DNA of 40,646 bases. Source: Thermoanaerobacter sp. A7A (GTDB lineage Bacteria; Bacillota; Thermoanaerobacteria; Thermoanaerobacterales; Thermoanaerobacteraceae). The stretch lies in contig NZ_AVAF01000050.1 in NCBI RefSeq assembly GCF_000445185.1, forward strand, positions 1-40,646, read 5' to 3'. The notes below the pieces were generated by a model, which was not told where the DNA came from, did not search any database, and worked only from the letters and a program-made list of their open reading frames with translations. A program made the translations under genes and the position numbers. This document shows positions 33,275 to 40,646 of the stretch, piece after piece. Numbering within the stretch: the first letter of the stretch is position 1; each line of letters begins with the position of its first letter.

Positions 33275-33790
33275 ATGATGTGTGATAAATGCAAAATAAG
33301 GCCTGCTACAGTTCATTACACTAAAATAGTAAACGGAGTAAAAACTGAAATGCATTTGTGTGACCAGTGCGCAGCAGAAGAGGGAATTTTAAATACAGAA
33401 GTTTTTTCAACTTTTACACCTTTTTCAGTTCAAAATTTATTGTCAGGGTTAATGGACTTTTTGCCTGGAGTAGATGACTTTACAAAAAAAACTTTGAAAT
33501 GCAGTCACTGTGGTATGACTTACGAAGATTTCAAAAAAATTGGAAGATTAGGTTGTAGTTTCTGCTATGATGCTTTTGCTGAAGAATTAAATCCTCTTAT
33601 GAGGAGAATACACGGCAGTACAGAACACAGAGGGAAAATTCCTAAAAAAGCTGGCGGTAAAATGAGAGTAAAAAGAGAAATTGAGGAGTTGAAATATCAA
33701 TTGGAAAAAGCTATTAAAGAAGAAGCTTATGAAAAAGCAGCAGAATTAAGGGATAAAATCAGAGAATTGGAGAAAGAATTAGGAAAGTAG
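33275..33790 (+). CDS. mcsA: Protein-arginine kinase activator McsA
   Basis: A 171-residue protein with four CxxC pairs: Cys3/6, Cys29/32, Cys76/79 and Cys94/97, which bind zinc. A C-terminal UVR motif (ELKYQLEKAIKEEAYEKAAELRDKIRELE) forms a coiled hairpin. McsA activates the kinase McsB and helps its interaction with CtsR. A perfect AGGAGGT precedes it. McsB starts within ten bases. Confidence 0.95.
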   Translation: MMCDKCKIRPATVHYTKIVNGVKTEMHLCDQCAAEEGILNTEVFSTFTPFSVQNLLSGLMDFLPGVDDFTKKTLKCSHCGMTYEDFKKIGRLGCSFCYDAFAEELNPLMRRIHGSTEHRGKIPKKAGGKMRVKREIEELKYQLEKAIKEEAYEKAAELRDKIRELEKELGK

Positions 33791-33799
33791 GTGACCGAA

Positions 33800-34819
33800 A
33801 TGCTACAGTACGATAAAGATGTGGTATTGTCCAGTAGAATTAGACTTGCTCGGAATATAAAAGATATTCCTTTCCCTACTATTATGACAGAAGAGCAGGG
33901 ACGAAAGGTTATAGATTTGGTTAGAAAGGCTATATTAGGTAGTAATACTATTTTATCTACTCAATTTGTAGAATATGATATGAAGAAATTGACTCCTATT
34001 GACAGGCAATCACTTGTAGAAAAGCACCTTATAAGCCCTGACCTTTCACAGAATACAAAGAGTGGTTATGCTCTTATAAAAGATGACAATACAGTAAGTA
34101 TAATGGTCAATGAAGAGGATCATCTTAGAATACAATGTATATTAGAAGGATTAAGGCTTAATGAAAGCTGGGATACTGCCGATAAAATTGACGATTTGAT
34201 TGAAGAAACTATCGACTATGCCTATGATGAAAAGATAGGTTATTTGACTTCTTGTCCTACTAACGTAGGAACAGGGATACGAGCCTCAGTCATGGTTCAT
34301 CTTCCAGCTCTTACTATCACTGGGCAAATAAGCAATATTTTAAACTCTGTTTCTAAAATAGGTATGGCAGTGAGAGGGATATACGGTGAAGGTACTCAAG
34401 CTTTAGGAGATATTTATCAAATTTCTAATCAAGTCACTCTTGGCCAAAGCGAAAGAGAAATAATTGAAAATATTGAAGGAGTAGCAAGACAAATTATCTC
34501 TAGCGAAAGAAAAGCTAGAGAGGATTTATACAAAAAACAAAGAATTCAAATAGAAGATAGAGTAGGAAGGGCTTTTGGAATTTTATCTCATGCAAAAGTG
34601 ATGTCTACAAAGGAATACATGACTTTAATGTCTGACGTGAGATTAGGAGCAATTTTAGGAATATTAGATGTGGATATAAATAAAATTGATGTTCTCACTA
34701 CACATATACAACCAGCTAATTTACAAAAAATTTATGGCATTCAATTAGACCCCTATGAGAGAGATGTTAAAAGGGCAGAATATGTAGTAAGTCAAATAAA
34801 CAAAAAAGATAATTTATAG
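33800..34819 (+). CDS. mcsB: Protein-arginine kinase McsB
   Basis: A 339-residue kinase of the phosphagen-kinase fold that phosphorylates arginines on CtsR and on proteins marked for ClpCP. Family motifs: VLSSRIRLARNIKDIPFP at the N terminus, NEEDHLRIQ, TSCPTNVGTGIRASVMVHLP with the active-site cysteine, and RDVKRAEYV near the C terminus, the phosphoarginine-binding RDxxRA motif. Start: ATG 33800 has AGGTGA five bases upstream; GTG 33791, directly after the mcsA stop, is the alternative. Shorter at the N terminus than the Bacillus protein. Confidence 0.94.
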   Translation: MLQYDKDVVLSSRIRLARNIKDIPFPTIMTEEQGRKVIDLVRKAILGSNTILSTQFVEYDMKKLTPIDRQSLVEKHLISPDLSQNTKSGYALIKDDNTVSIMVNEEDHLRIQCILEGLRLNESWDTADKIDDLIEETIDYAYDEKIGYLTSCPTNVGTGIRASVMVHLPALTITGQISNILNSVSKIGMAVRGIYGEGTQALGDIYQISNQVTLGQSEREIIENIEGVARQIISSERKAREDLYKKQRIQIEDRVGRAFGILSHAKVMSTKEYMTLMSDVRLGAILGILDVDINKIDVLTTHIQPANLQKIYGIQLDPYERDVKRAEYVVSQINKKDNL

Positions 34820-34831
34820 GAGGTGTTTGTT

Positions 34832-37282
34832 ATGGCGATGTTTGGAAGATTTACAGAAAGAGCTCAAAAAGCTCTTTATTTGGCTCAAGAGGAAGCGAGG
34901 TCTTTTTATCATAACTATGTAGGGACAGAACACATTTTATTAGGATTGTTAAAAGAAGATGAAGGAATTGCAGCAAGAGTTTTAAAAAAACTGGGAGTAA
35001 CTTATGAAACTACAAGAGAGAAGGTATTGTCTTTGATTGGAATGGGAAATATTCCAGGAGACGTGGTAGGTTATACACCACGAGCTAAAAGGGTATTGGA
35101 ATTGAGTCTTAGTGAGGCAAGGAGATTTAATACCAGCTATGTAGGGACAGAGCATATTTTGTTAGGACTTTTAAGAGAAGGCGAAGGAGTTGCTGTAAGA
35201 ATTTTAATGGAACAAGGTATAGATTTCAATAGGGTGAGAGAGGAGATTGTAAAAATGCTTAATGAAGAGCCTGCAGGAGGACCTGCAAAGGCTGCAAAAG
35301 TTAAAAATACCAATACACCTACTTTAAATCAATTTGGAAGAGATTTAACTGAGCTTGCAAGAGACGGCAAACTTGACCCTGTAATAGGAAGAGAAAAAGA
35401 GATTGAAAGAGTTATACAAATCTTAAGCAGAAGGACAAAGAATAACCCTGTCCTAATAGGTGAACCGGGTGTCGGTAAAACTGCTATTGTAGAAGGTCTT
35501 GCGCAAAAGATTGTAGAAGGAGAAATTCCTGAAATTTTGAAAGATAAAAGAGTTGTAACTTTAGACATGGCTTCTATGGTAGCAGGTACAAAGTACAGAG
35601 GCGAATTTGAAGATAGGTTAAAAACAGTATTAAATGAGGTTATAAAGGCAGGAAATGTGATACTATTTATAGATGAGATGCACACTTTGATAGGAGCAGG
35701 TGCAGCAGAGGGTGCAATAGATGCATCAAATATTCTAAAACCGGCACTTGCAAGAGGTGAAATTCAAGTAGTTGGAGCTACTACTTTGGATGAGTACAGA
35801 AAATATGTAGAAAGAGACCCTGCATTAGAGAGACGATTCCAACCAATAATTGTAGATGAACCAACTGTGGAGGAGACTATTGAGATATTAAAGGGCTTGA
35901 GAGATAAGTATGAAGCCCATCATAGGGTTAAAATTACTGACGAAGCTTTAGAAGCAGCAGCTAGACTTTCTCACAGATATATTGCAGATAGATTTTTACC
36001 TGATAAAGCTATAGACTTAATAGATGAAGCAGCTTCTCGCGTAAGACTAAAGACAGTGACAGCTCCTCCAGAGATAAAAGAACTGGAAGATAAAATCAAT
36101 GACCTTATAAAAGAGAAGGAAGAAGCGATAAGAACTCAAGAATACGAAAAAGCTGCAAAAATAAGAGATGAAGAACAAAAATTGAGAGAAGAATTAGAAA
36201 AATTAAAAGCTAAATGGCAACAAAATTCTCTTTCTAATGAAAAAAGTGTAGGACCTGAAGAAATCGCACAAGTCGTATCTCTGTGGACAGGAATACCTGT
36301 TAAAAAGTTAGCTGAAGAGGAATCAGAGAGATTGCTCCACTTAGAGGAGGTATTGCATGAAAGAGTTATAGGACAAGATGAAGCAGTAGAAGCAGTGGCA
36401 AGAGCTATAAGAAGGGCAAGAGTAGGCTTAAAAGATCCAAAAAGGCCAATAGGTTCATTTATCTTCTTGGGTCCTACTGGTGTTGGTAAAACAGAACTTA
36501 CAAAGGCTTTGGCAGAAGCTCTTTTTGGTGACGAAAATGCTATGATTAGGCTTGATATGTCAGAATACATGGAAAGACACACTGTATCTAAACTTATCGG
36601 TTCACCTCCAGGATATGTAGGATTTGAAGAAGGAGGACAATTAACAGAAAAAGTAAGAAGAAAGCCCTATTCAGTAATCTTGCTGGATGAAATTGAAAAA
36701 GCGCATCCTGACGTGTTTAACATTCTCCTTCAAATATTAGAAGATGGACGACTCACAGATTCAAAAGGTAGAACTGTGGACTTTAAAAATACAGTTATAA
36801 TCATGACATCAAATGTGGGAGCAGAACTTTTAAAAAGGCAATCTACCTTAGGATTTATGCCTCAAGAAAAAGAAGACAAAGCCTCTTATGACAAAATAAA
36901 AGAAACATTGATGGCAGAGTTGAGAAAGACCTTTAGACCTGAATTCTTAAATAGGGTGGATGAGATAATTGTATTTCATCAACTCTCAAAAGAAGATATT
37001 GAAAAGATTGCTGATATAATGATTAAAGAATTGAATAATAGACTAAAAGAGAACAACATTAAACTGGAGTTTACTCCTGAAGCCAAAGAGGAAATTATCA
37101 AACAAGGATATGACCCCAACTACGGTGCAAGGCCTTTAAGAAGAGTTATACAAAGAATTGTAGAGAATCAATTATCAGAATTGATGTTGCAAGGGGAAGT
37201 AAAACCAGGAGATGAACTTATTGTAACTGCTAAAGATGGTAAAATAGACTTTGTAAAAAAAGATGCTGTGCAAAAGGCTTAG
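34832..37282 (+). CDS. clpC: ATP-dependent Clp protease ATPase subunit ClpC
   Basis: An 816-residue HSP100 unfoldase feeding ClpP. It has two N-terminal Clp repeats (1-145), the first AAA+ module with Walker A GEPGVGKT (210-217) and DEMHTL, a middle domain with a UVR-like coiled hairpin (about 420-465) typical of ClpC and not ClpA, the second AAA+ module with GPTGVGKT (547-554), and the ClpP-docking LGF tripeptide in QSTLGFMP. Start: ATG 34832 follows AGGAGGTG; an earlier in-frame GTG at 34823 overlaps that site. It is the last gene of the CtsR operon. Confidence 0.97.
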   Translation: MAMFGRFTERAQKALYLAQEEARSFYHNYVGTEHILLGLLKEDEGIAARVLKKLGVTYETTREKVLSLIGMGNIPGDVVGYTPRAKRVLELSLSEARRFNTSYVGTEHILLGLLREGEGVAVRILMEQGIDFNRVREEIVKMLNEEPAGGPAKAAKVKNTNTPTLNQFGRDLTELARDGKLDPVIGREKEIERVIQILSRRTKNNPVLIGEPGVGKTAIVEGLAQKIVEGEIPEILKDKRVVTLDMASMVAGTKYRGEFEDRLKTVLNEVIKAGNVILFIDEMHTLIGAGAAEGAIDASNILKPALARGEIQVVGATTLDEYRKYVERDPALERRFQPIIVDEPTVEETIEILKGLRDKYEAHHRVKITDEALEAAARLSHRYIADRFLPDKAIDLIDEAASRVRLKTVTAPPEIKELEDKINDLIKEKEEAIRTQEYEKAAKIRDEEQKLREELEKLKAKWQQNSLSNEKSVGPEEIAQVVSLWTGIPVKKLAEEESERLLHLEEVLHERVIGQDEAVEAVARAIRRARVGLKDPKRPIGSFIFLGPTGVGKTELTKALAEALFGDENAMIRLDMSEYMERHTVSKLIGSPPGYVGFEEGGQLTEKVRRKPYSVILLDEIEKAHPDVFNILLQILEDGRLTDSKGRTVDFKNTVIIMTSNVGAELLKRQSTLGFMPQEKEDKASYDKIKETLMAELRKTFRPEFLNRVDEIIVFHQLSKEDIEKIADIMIKELNNRLKENNIKLEFTPEAKEEIIKQGYDPNYGARPLRRVIQRIVENQLSELMLQGEVKPGDELIVTAKDGKIDFVKKDAVQKA

Positions 37283-37306
37283 CCTCGTGCTAAGTCTTTT
37301 TTTTAT
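37276..37306 (+). terminator. Terminator of the clpC operon
   Basis: Stem GGCTTAGC/GCTAAGTC (37276-37283, 37289-37296, one G-U pair) followed by TTTTTTTTATTT. Confidence 0.85.
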
Positions 37307-37354
37307 TTAAAGATAATATATATGCTATTGAAGCATTAAAAAAGGTGTGAGCAT

Positions 37355-37819
37355 ATGGAAAAAGATAAGTTTTATACTGTAAGAGGCTATCAGATTCATT
37401 TTCCTAAAGTAAACCAATTGACACCCGCTATGGAAGATTATATAGAGATGATCTATAGAGAAAGTTTAAAAAAACGATATATTCGTGTGAATACACTTTC
37501 TGAACTTTTAAATGTAAAGGCTCCTTCAACTACTAAAATGCTTCAGAGGTTAAAGGAATTAGGATTTGTGGAGTATGAAAAATATGGAGTGATAGGTTTA
37601 ACGGAAAAGGGCAAAGAAATGGGTAAGTTTTTATTGGATAGGCATTCTACTGTGGAGGAATTTTTAAAAAATTTAGGGGTTAAGGAAGGATTGTTAGAGC
37701 AAACAGAATTAATTGAACACAATATATCTATTGAAACGCTAGAAAAAATAAGAAAATTTAATAGGTTTTTGGAGGAAAATCCAGAAATAAAAAGAAAGTA
37801 TCAGAAAAATAACCCGTAA
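37355..37819 (+). CDS. mntR: Manganese-responsive DtxR-family regulator, MntR type
   Basis: A 154-residue winged-helix metalloregulator. Every metal ligand of Bacillus MntR has an equivalent: Asp28 and Glu31 (MEDYIEMIY), His97 (LLDRHSTV), and Glu118, Glu121, His122 (TELIEHNIS). The recognition helix lies in KAPSTTKMLQRLKELG. It lacks the C-terminal SH3-like domain of iron-type DtxR, again like MntR. It stands before the manganese transporter gene mntH and probably represses it when Mn is sufficient. The first 20 residues extend beyond the Bacillus start. Confidence 0.88.
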   Translation: MEKDKFYTVRGYQIHFPKVNQLTPAMEDYIEMIYRESLKKRYIRVNTLSELLNVKAPSTTKMLQRLKELGFVEYEKYGVIGLTEKGKEMGKFLLDRHSTVEEFLKNLGVKEGLLEQTELIEHNISIETLEKIRKFNRFLEENPEIKRKYQKNNP

Positions 37820-37838
37820 AGGAGGGTTCTTTTTTTGT
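37810..37838 (+). terminator. Weak terminator after mntR
   Basis: Short stem AACCC/GGGTT overlapping the mntR stop, followed by CTTTTTTT. Stem is only about five to six pairs. Confidence 0.5.
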
Positions 37839-37884
37839 GTAACAAGACAAAAACTAAAGACATATTTTAAAGAAGGCAAATAAA

Positions 37885-37900
37885 TTTAGCTTTGTCTAAA
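37885..37900 (+). promoter_or_regulatory. Candidate MntR operator before mntH
   Basis: Inverted repeat TTTAG(6)CTAAA directly upstream of the mntH ribosome site. Its position suggests repression by MntR; the sequence does not closely match the Bacillus MntR box. Confidence 0.35.
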
Positions 37901-37914
37901 ATGGGGGGATTTAT

Positions 37915-39180
37915 TTGGAAAATCGTGAGTCCATCATAGCAACTAAAAAATTTTTTTCTCTTCGTGAGACCTTTAAAAAAGTTTTAAAATATTTTGGACC
38001 AGCTTTTGTGGTAAGTGTTGCCTATGTTGATCCTGGAAATTTTGCCACAAATATAAGTGGGGGTTCTATATTTAACTACCATTTAATATGGGTGGTACTT
38101 TGTAGCAATATTATGGCCATATTTTTGCAAAATATGTCTGCAAAATTAGGAATTGCAACGGGACGCAATTTACCGGAAATGTGTAATTTGATTTTTAATA
38201 GGAAAGTTAATTGGTTTTTGTGGATAGCAGCAGAATTGGCGGCTATGGCTACAGATTTGGCGGAGTTTTTAGGTGGTACTTTAGGATTGTATTTGCTTTT
38301 TCACATTCCTCTTATGTATGCAGGCCTTTTGACAGGAGTGATCACATTTATCATAGTTTATTTAGAAAAATATGGTCAAAAGATAGTTGAAATAGTGATT
38401 TTTGCTTTAGTTGCTATTATTAGCCTTTCTTATACTTTTGAACTTTTTTTGGCAAAACCAGATTGGGGAAAAGTGATGTATCATACTGTGATTCCTTCTA
38501 TACCAAATGGAGAAGCTATGCTAATAGCTGTGGGAATATTAGGGGCGACAGTAATGCCCCATGTGATTTATTTGCATTCTCAGTTAGTCCAATATAGAAA
38601 TACGGGAAATACATTAGAAGAAAAGAAGGAACATTTGAGGATGGAAAAGATAGATATTTTAGTAGCAATGAATATAGCATTTATAATAAATGCGGCTATG
38701 TTAATAGTGTCAGCAGCTGTTTTTTATAAAAATGGCATAGTGGTGGAGTCTATTGAAGAGGCTCACATGTCTTTAAAACCATTGTTAGGGTCTTTGTCCA
38801 GTTGGGCTTTTGGCATTGCACTTTTGGCGTCTGGTTTGTCATCATCTGCAGTAGGTACAATGGCAGGGCAGACTATAATGAAAGGTTTTGTAGGGTTAAA
38901 TATTCCACTAAATGTAAGAAGACTTATAACCATGATGCCAGCACTAATAATTATTTTATTAGGTATTGACCCTTTGAAGACCCTTATCATAAGCCAAGTA
39001 ATTTTAAGTTTTGAACTTCCTATGGCTATAATACCAATGCTTTTAATTACTTCTCAAAAAAAGTTTATGGGAGAATTTGTAAACACACCCATTGAAAAAG
39101 TCATTGGCATAATTGTAGCTTCTGTAATAATCTTTTTAAATGGGCTGCTTCTGTATTTCACTTTTATGGGAGAGGTTTAA
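37915..39180 (+). CDS. mntH: Nramp-type manganese/divalent metal transporter MntH
   Basis: A 421-residue membrane protein with about eleven helices that imports Mn2+ (and other divalent metals) with protons. The metal-binding motifs are intact: Asp39-Pro-Gly-Asn42 in YVDPGNFATN on helix 1, and Ala211, Met214-Pro-His216 in GATVMPHVIYLHS on helix 6. The methionine favours Mn and excludes Ca/Mg in this family. Start: TTG 37915 follows GGGGGGAT by five bases. It is 95 bases downstream of mntR and probably under its control. Confidence 0.92.
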   Translation: MENRESIIATKKFFSLRETFKKVLKYFGPAFVVSVAYVDPGNFATNISGGSIFNYHLIWVVLCSNIMAIFLQNMSAKLGIATGRNLPEMCNLIFNRKVNWFLWIAAELAAMATDLAEFLGGTLGLYLLFHIPLMYAGLLTGVITFIIVYLEKYGQKIVEIVIFALVAIISLSYTFELFLAKPDWGKVMYHTVIPSIPNGEAMLIAVGILGATVMPHVIYLHSQLVQYRNTGNTLEEKKEHLRMEKIDILVAMNIAFIINAAMLIVSAAVFYKNGIVVESIEEAHMSLKPLLGSLSSWAFGIALLASGLSSSAVGTMAGQTIMKGFVGLNIPLNVRRLITMMPALIIILLGIDPLKTLIISQVILSFELPMAIIPMLLITSQKKFMGEFVNTPIEKVIGIIVASVIIFLNGLLLYFTFMGEV

Positions 39181-39185
39181 AAGTG

Positions 39186-39194
39186 TGATATAAT
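39186..39194 (+). promoter_or_regulatory. Extended -10 promoter of radA
   Basis: TGATATAAT is an ideal TGN-TATAAT box, six bases after mntH. It lies 32 bases before radA; no clear -35 box is seen. Confidence 0.5.
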
Positions 39195-39226
39195 TAAAAG
39201 AGAATTTTGCGAAAGATGGTGGAGGT

Positions 39227-40600
39227 ATGGCCAAATCAACTACAAAATTTGTGTGTAGAGAGTGTGGCTTTGAAAGCAGTAAATGGATGGGAAGATGTCC
39301 TAATTGTGACAGCTGGAATTCTTTTGAGGAAGAAACGATAGAGGATTCAAAAAATTTTAGGAAAAATAAAGATAGATCGCAAATATTTCTTCTCAAAGAT
39401 GTAACTTTTTCAGAAGAAGAAAGAATAAAGACAGGGATTGAAGAGTTTGACAGGGTTTTAGGTGGCGGAATTGTAAAGGGATCTCTTGTTTTAATAGGTG
39501 GTGACCCAGGAATTGGGAAGTCTACTTTGCTATTACAAGTAGCAGGTAATATTTCTGATAACAGAAAGGTACTTTATGTGTCAGGAGAGGAATCAATTCA
39601 ACAGATTAAACTGAGGGCAGATAGAATCTTGAAAGAAAAGCAACAAATATATCTATTGTGCGAAACAAATATAGAAGAGATAGAGAGAAAAATTGATGAG
39701 AATAAGCCGGATTTTGTTATTATTGATTCTATACAGACGATGTACACTGAGAAAAGTGAGACAATACCGGGAAGTGTGTCTCAGGTAAGGCAAGTGACTC
39801 AAAGGCTGATGGAGATTGCAAAACAAAAAGACATAAGTATTTTTTTGATAGGACATGTTACAAAAGAAGGGGCAATAGCAGGCCCTAAAGTTTTGGAACA
39901 TATGGTGGACACCGTTTTGTATTTTGAAGGGGATAGGACCCAGTCTTTTAGGATATTGCGGGCTGTAAAAAACCGTTTTGGCGCAACTCACGAAATAGGA
40001 GTTTTTGATATGGAGGAGGATGGGCTTTGTGAGATAAGCAATCCTTCTGAATTTATTCTCTCAAATAAGACGAAAAATGTTTCAGGGACTGCTGTTGTAT
40101 GTTCTATTCAAGGGACGAGGCCAATTTTAATGGAAGTGCAGTCTTTGATATGTAAGACTACTTTTGGAGTGCCGCGAAGAATGGCTACTGGATTTGACTA
40201 CAATCGCTTTATATTGCTTTTGGCAGTTATAGAAAAAAGACTGGGCATAAATCTTTCACAATTTGATGCATATGTAAATGTGGCTGGAGGAATGAAAATT
40301 CAAGAGCCAGCTGCTGACCTTGGAATAATTGCTTCATCTCTTTCTGGATATTTTAATATACCTATTCCTGAAGATGTTTGTTTTATAGGAGAGGTGGGAT
40401 TGACGGGAGAAGTAAGAGGAGTCAGCAATATAGATAAACGAATAGGTGAAGCACAAAAGATGGGATTTTCTCAAGTTTTTATTCCTGAGATGAAAACAAA
40501 AGAAATAAAAAAGTTTGGGAATATAAAGGTTACTAAAATAAAGGACATAAAGGATATTATGGATTTTTTGAGAGAAAGAGAACAAAAAGCGTCTTCATAA
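39227..40600 (+). CDS. radA: DNA repair/recombination protein RadA (Sms)
   Basis: A 457-residue RecA-like helicase that promotes branch migration. The zinc finger uses Cys10, Cys13, Cys24 and Cys27. Walker A is GDPGIGKST (92-100), the RadA-specific KNRFG motif is at 248-252, and the C-terminal 170 residues form a Lon-like domain with YVNVAGGMKIQEPAADLGI, without protease activity. GGTGGAGG precedes the start. Complete within the window; its stop is in the terminator loop, and an element end follows at once. Confidence 0.97.
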   Translation: MAKSTTKFVCRECGFESSKWMGRCPNCDSWNSFEEETIEDSKNFRKNKDRSQIFLLKDVTFSEEERIKTGIEEFDRVLGGGIVKGSLVLIGGDPGIGKSTLLLQVAGNISDNRKVLYVSGEESIQQIKLRADRILKEKQQIYLLCETNIEEIERKIDENKPDFVIIDSIQTMYTEKSETIPGSVSQVRQVTQRLMEIAKQKDISIFLIGHVTKEGAIAGPKVLEHMVDTVLYFEGDRTQSFRILRAVKNRFGATHEIGVFDMEEDGLCEISNPSEFILSNKTKNVSGTAVVCSIQGTRPILMEVQSLICKTTFGVPRRMATGFDYNRFILLLAVIEKRLGINLSQFDAYVNVAGGMKIQEPAADLGIIASSLSGYFNIPIPEDVCFIGEVGLTGEVRGVSNIDKRIGEAQKMGFSQVFIPEMKTKEIKKFGNIKVTKIKDIKDIMDFLREREQKASS

Positions 40601-40611
40601 GGAAGACGCTT
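40587..40611 (+). terminator. radA terminator hairpin, T-run interrupted
   Basis: Stem AAGCGTCTTC/GAAGACGCTT (40587-40596, 40602-40611). Only TT remains after the hairpin before the repeat element begins with CAGACTG. Confidence 0.8.
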
Positions 40612-40646
40612 CAGACTGTAGACAAACTTTCGTAAAGGAGATATTT
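40612..40646. mobile_element. End of a second copy of the inserted repeat, cut by the window edge
   Basis: These 35 bases are the inverse complement of 31057-31091 with one substitution (G for T at the tenth base from the window end). The element starts right after the radA terminator hairpin, the same situation as the copy at 30827-31091. The remainder lies outside the window. Confidence 0.8.

Overview
The window looks like a chromosomal segment of a thermophilic, spore-forming, low-GC Firmicute close to Thermoanaerobacter/Caldanaerobacter. This is inferred from the AT-rich sequence, strong GGAGG ribosome sites, frequent TTG/GTG starts, germination-receptor genes, a class II (B12) ribonucleotide reductase, the CtsR-McsA-McsB-ClpC operon, and protein sequences of Thermoanaerobacter type. 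No tRNA, rRNA or CRISPR array was seen. Almost all genes are on the + strand; exceptions are one germination gene, a degenerate amidase-like gene and a DUF1614 membrane-protein gene.

Layout: (1) 1-1555, a structured RNA leader, an ECF S component (probably pantothenate) and type III pantothenate kinase. (2) 1544-5735, a spore germinant receptor set with the B subunit divergent from A-C-D. (3) 5740-8353, an apparent three-gene operon with a near-perfect operator: an HTH regulator, a protein of unknown function, and a homologue of the cyanobacterial fatty acyl-ACP reductase. (4) 8361-10535, greA with a hairpin leader, then lysS. (5) 10617-13598, a folate operon folE-folP-folK plus a PTPS-III-type enzyme that should replace the missing folB, then sfsA. 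(6) 13597-16427, little-studied genes: an amidase-like protein without its zinc ligands, an F420-ligase homologue, a DUF1614 protein and a DUF896 protein with a Cys/His tail. (7) 16448-20826, a class III aminotransferase, a thioredoxin-like protein, and class II RNR behind tandem NrdR boxes. (8) 21000-22664, a membrane GAF-GGDEF diguanylate cyclase. (9) 22746-28674, a fructose-family PTS operon headed by its own PRD activator, then ptsI. (10) 28768-32412, an EF-G-2-type GTPase, a GC-rich inserted repeat, and malic enzyme. (11) 32438-37300, a small ORF and the CtsR-controlled clpC operon. (12) 37355-40646, mntR, mntH, radA and the beginning of a second copy of the inserted repeat.

The most unusual item is the repeat. 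A 265-bp GC-rich, highly foldable element at 30827-31091 has long imperfect terminal inverted repeats. It sits between two identical 22-bp copies of the EF-G-2 stop codon plus terminator hairpin. The same element end, in inverse orientation, lies immediately after the radA terminator hairpin at 40612-40646. Together these suggest a small mobile element that inserts directly behind intrinsic terminators and duplicates them. The second candidate for an undescribed system is the regulator/unknown/acyl-reductase-like operon at 5740-8353.
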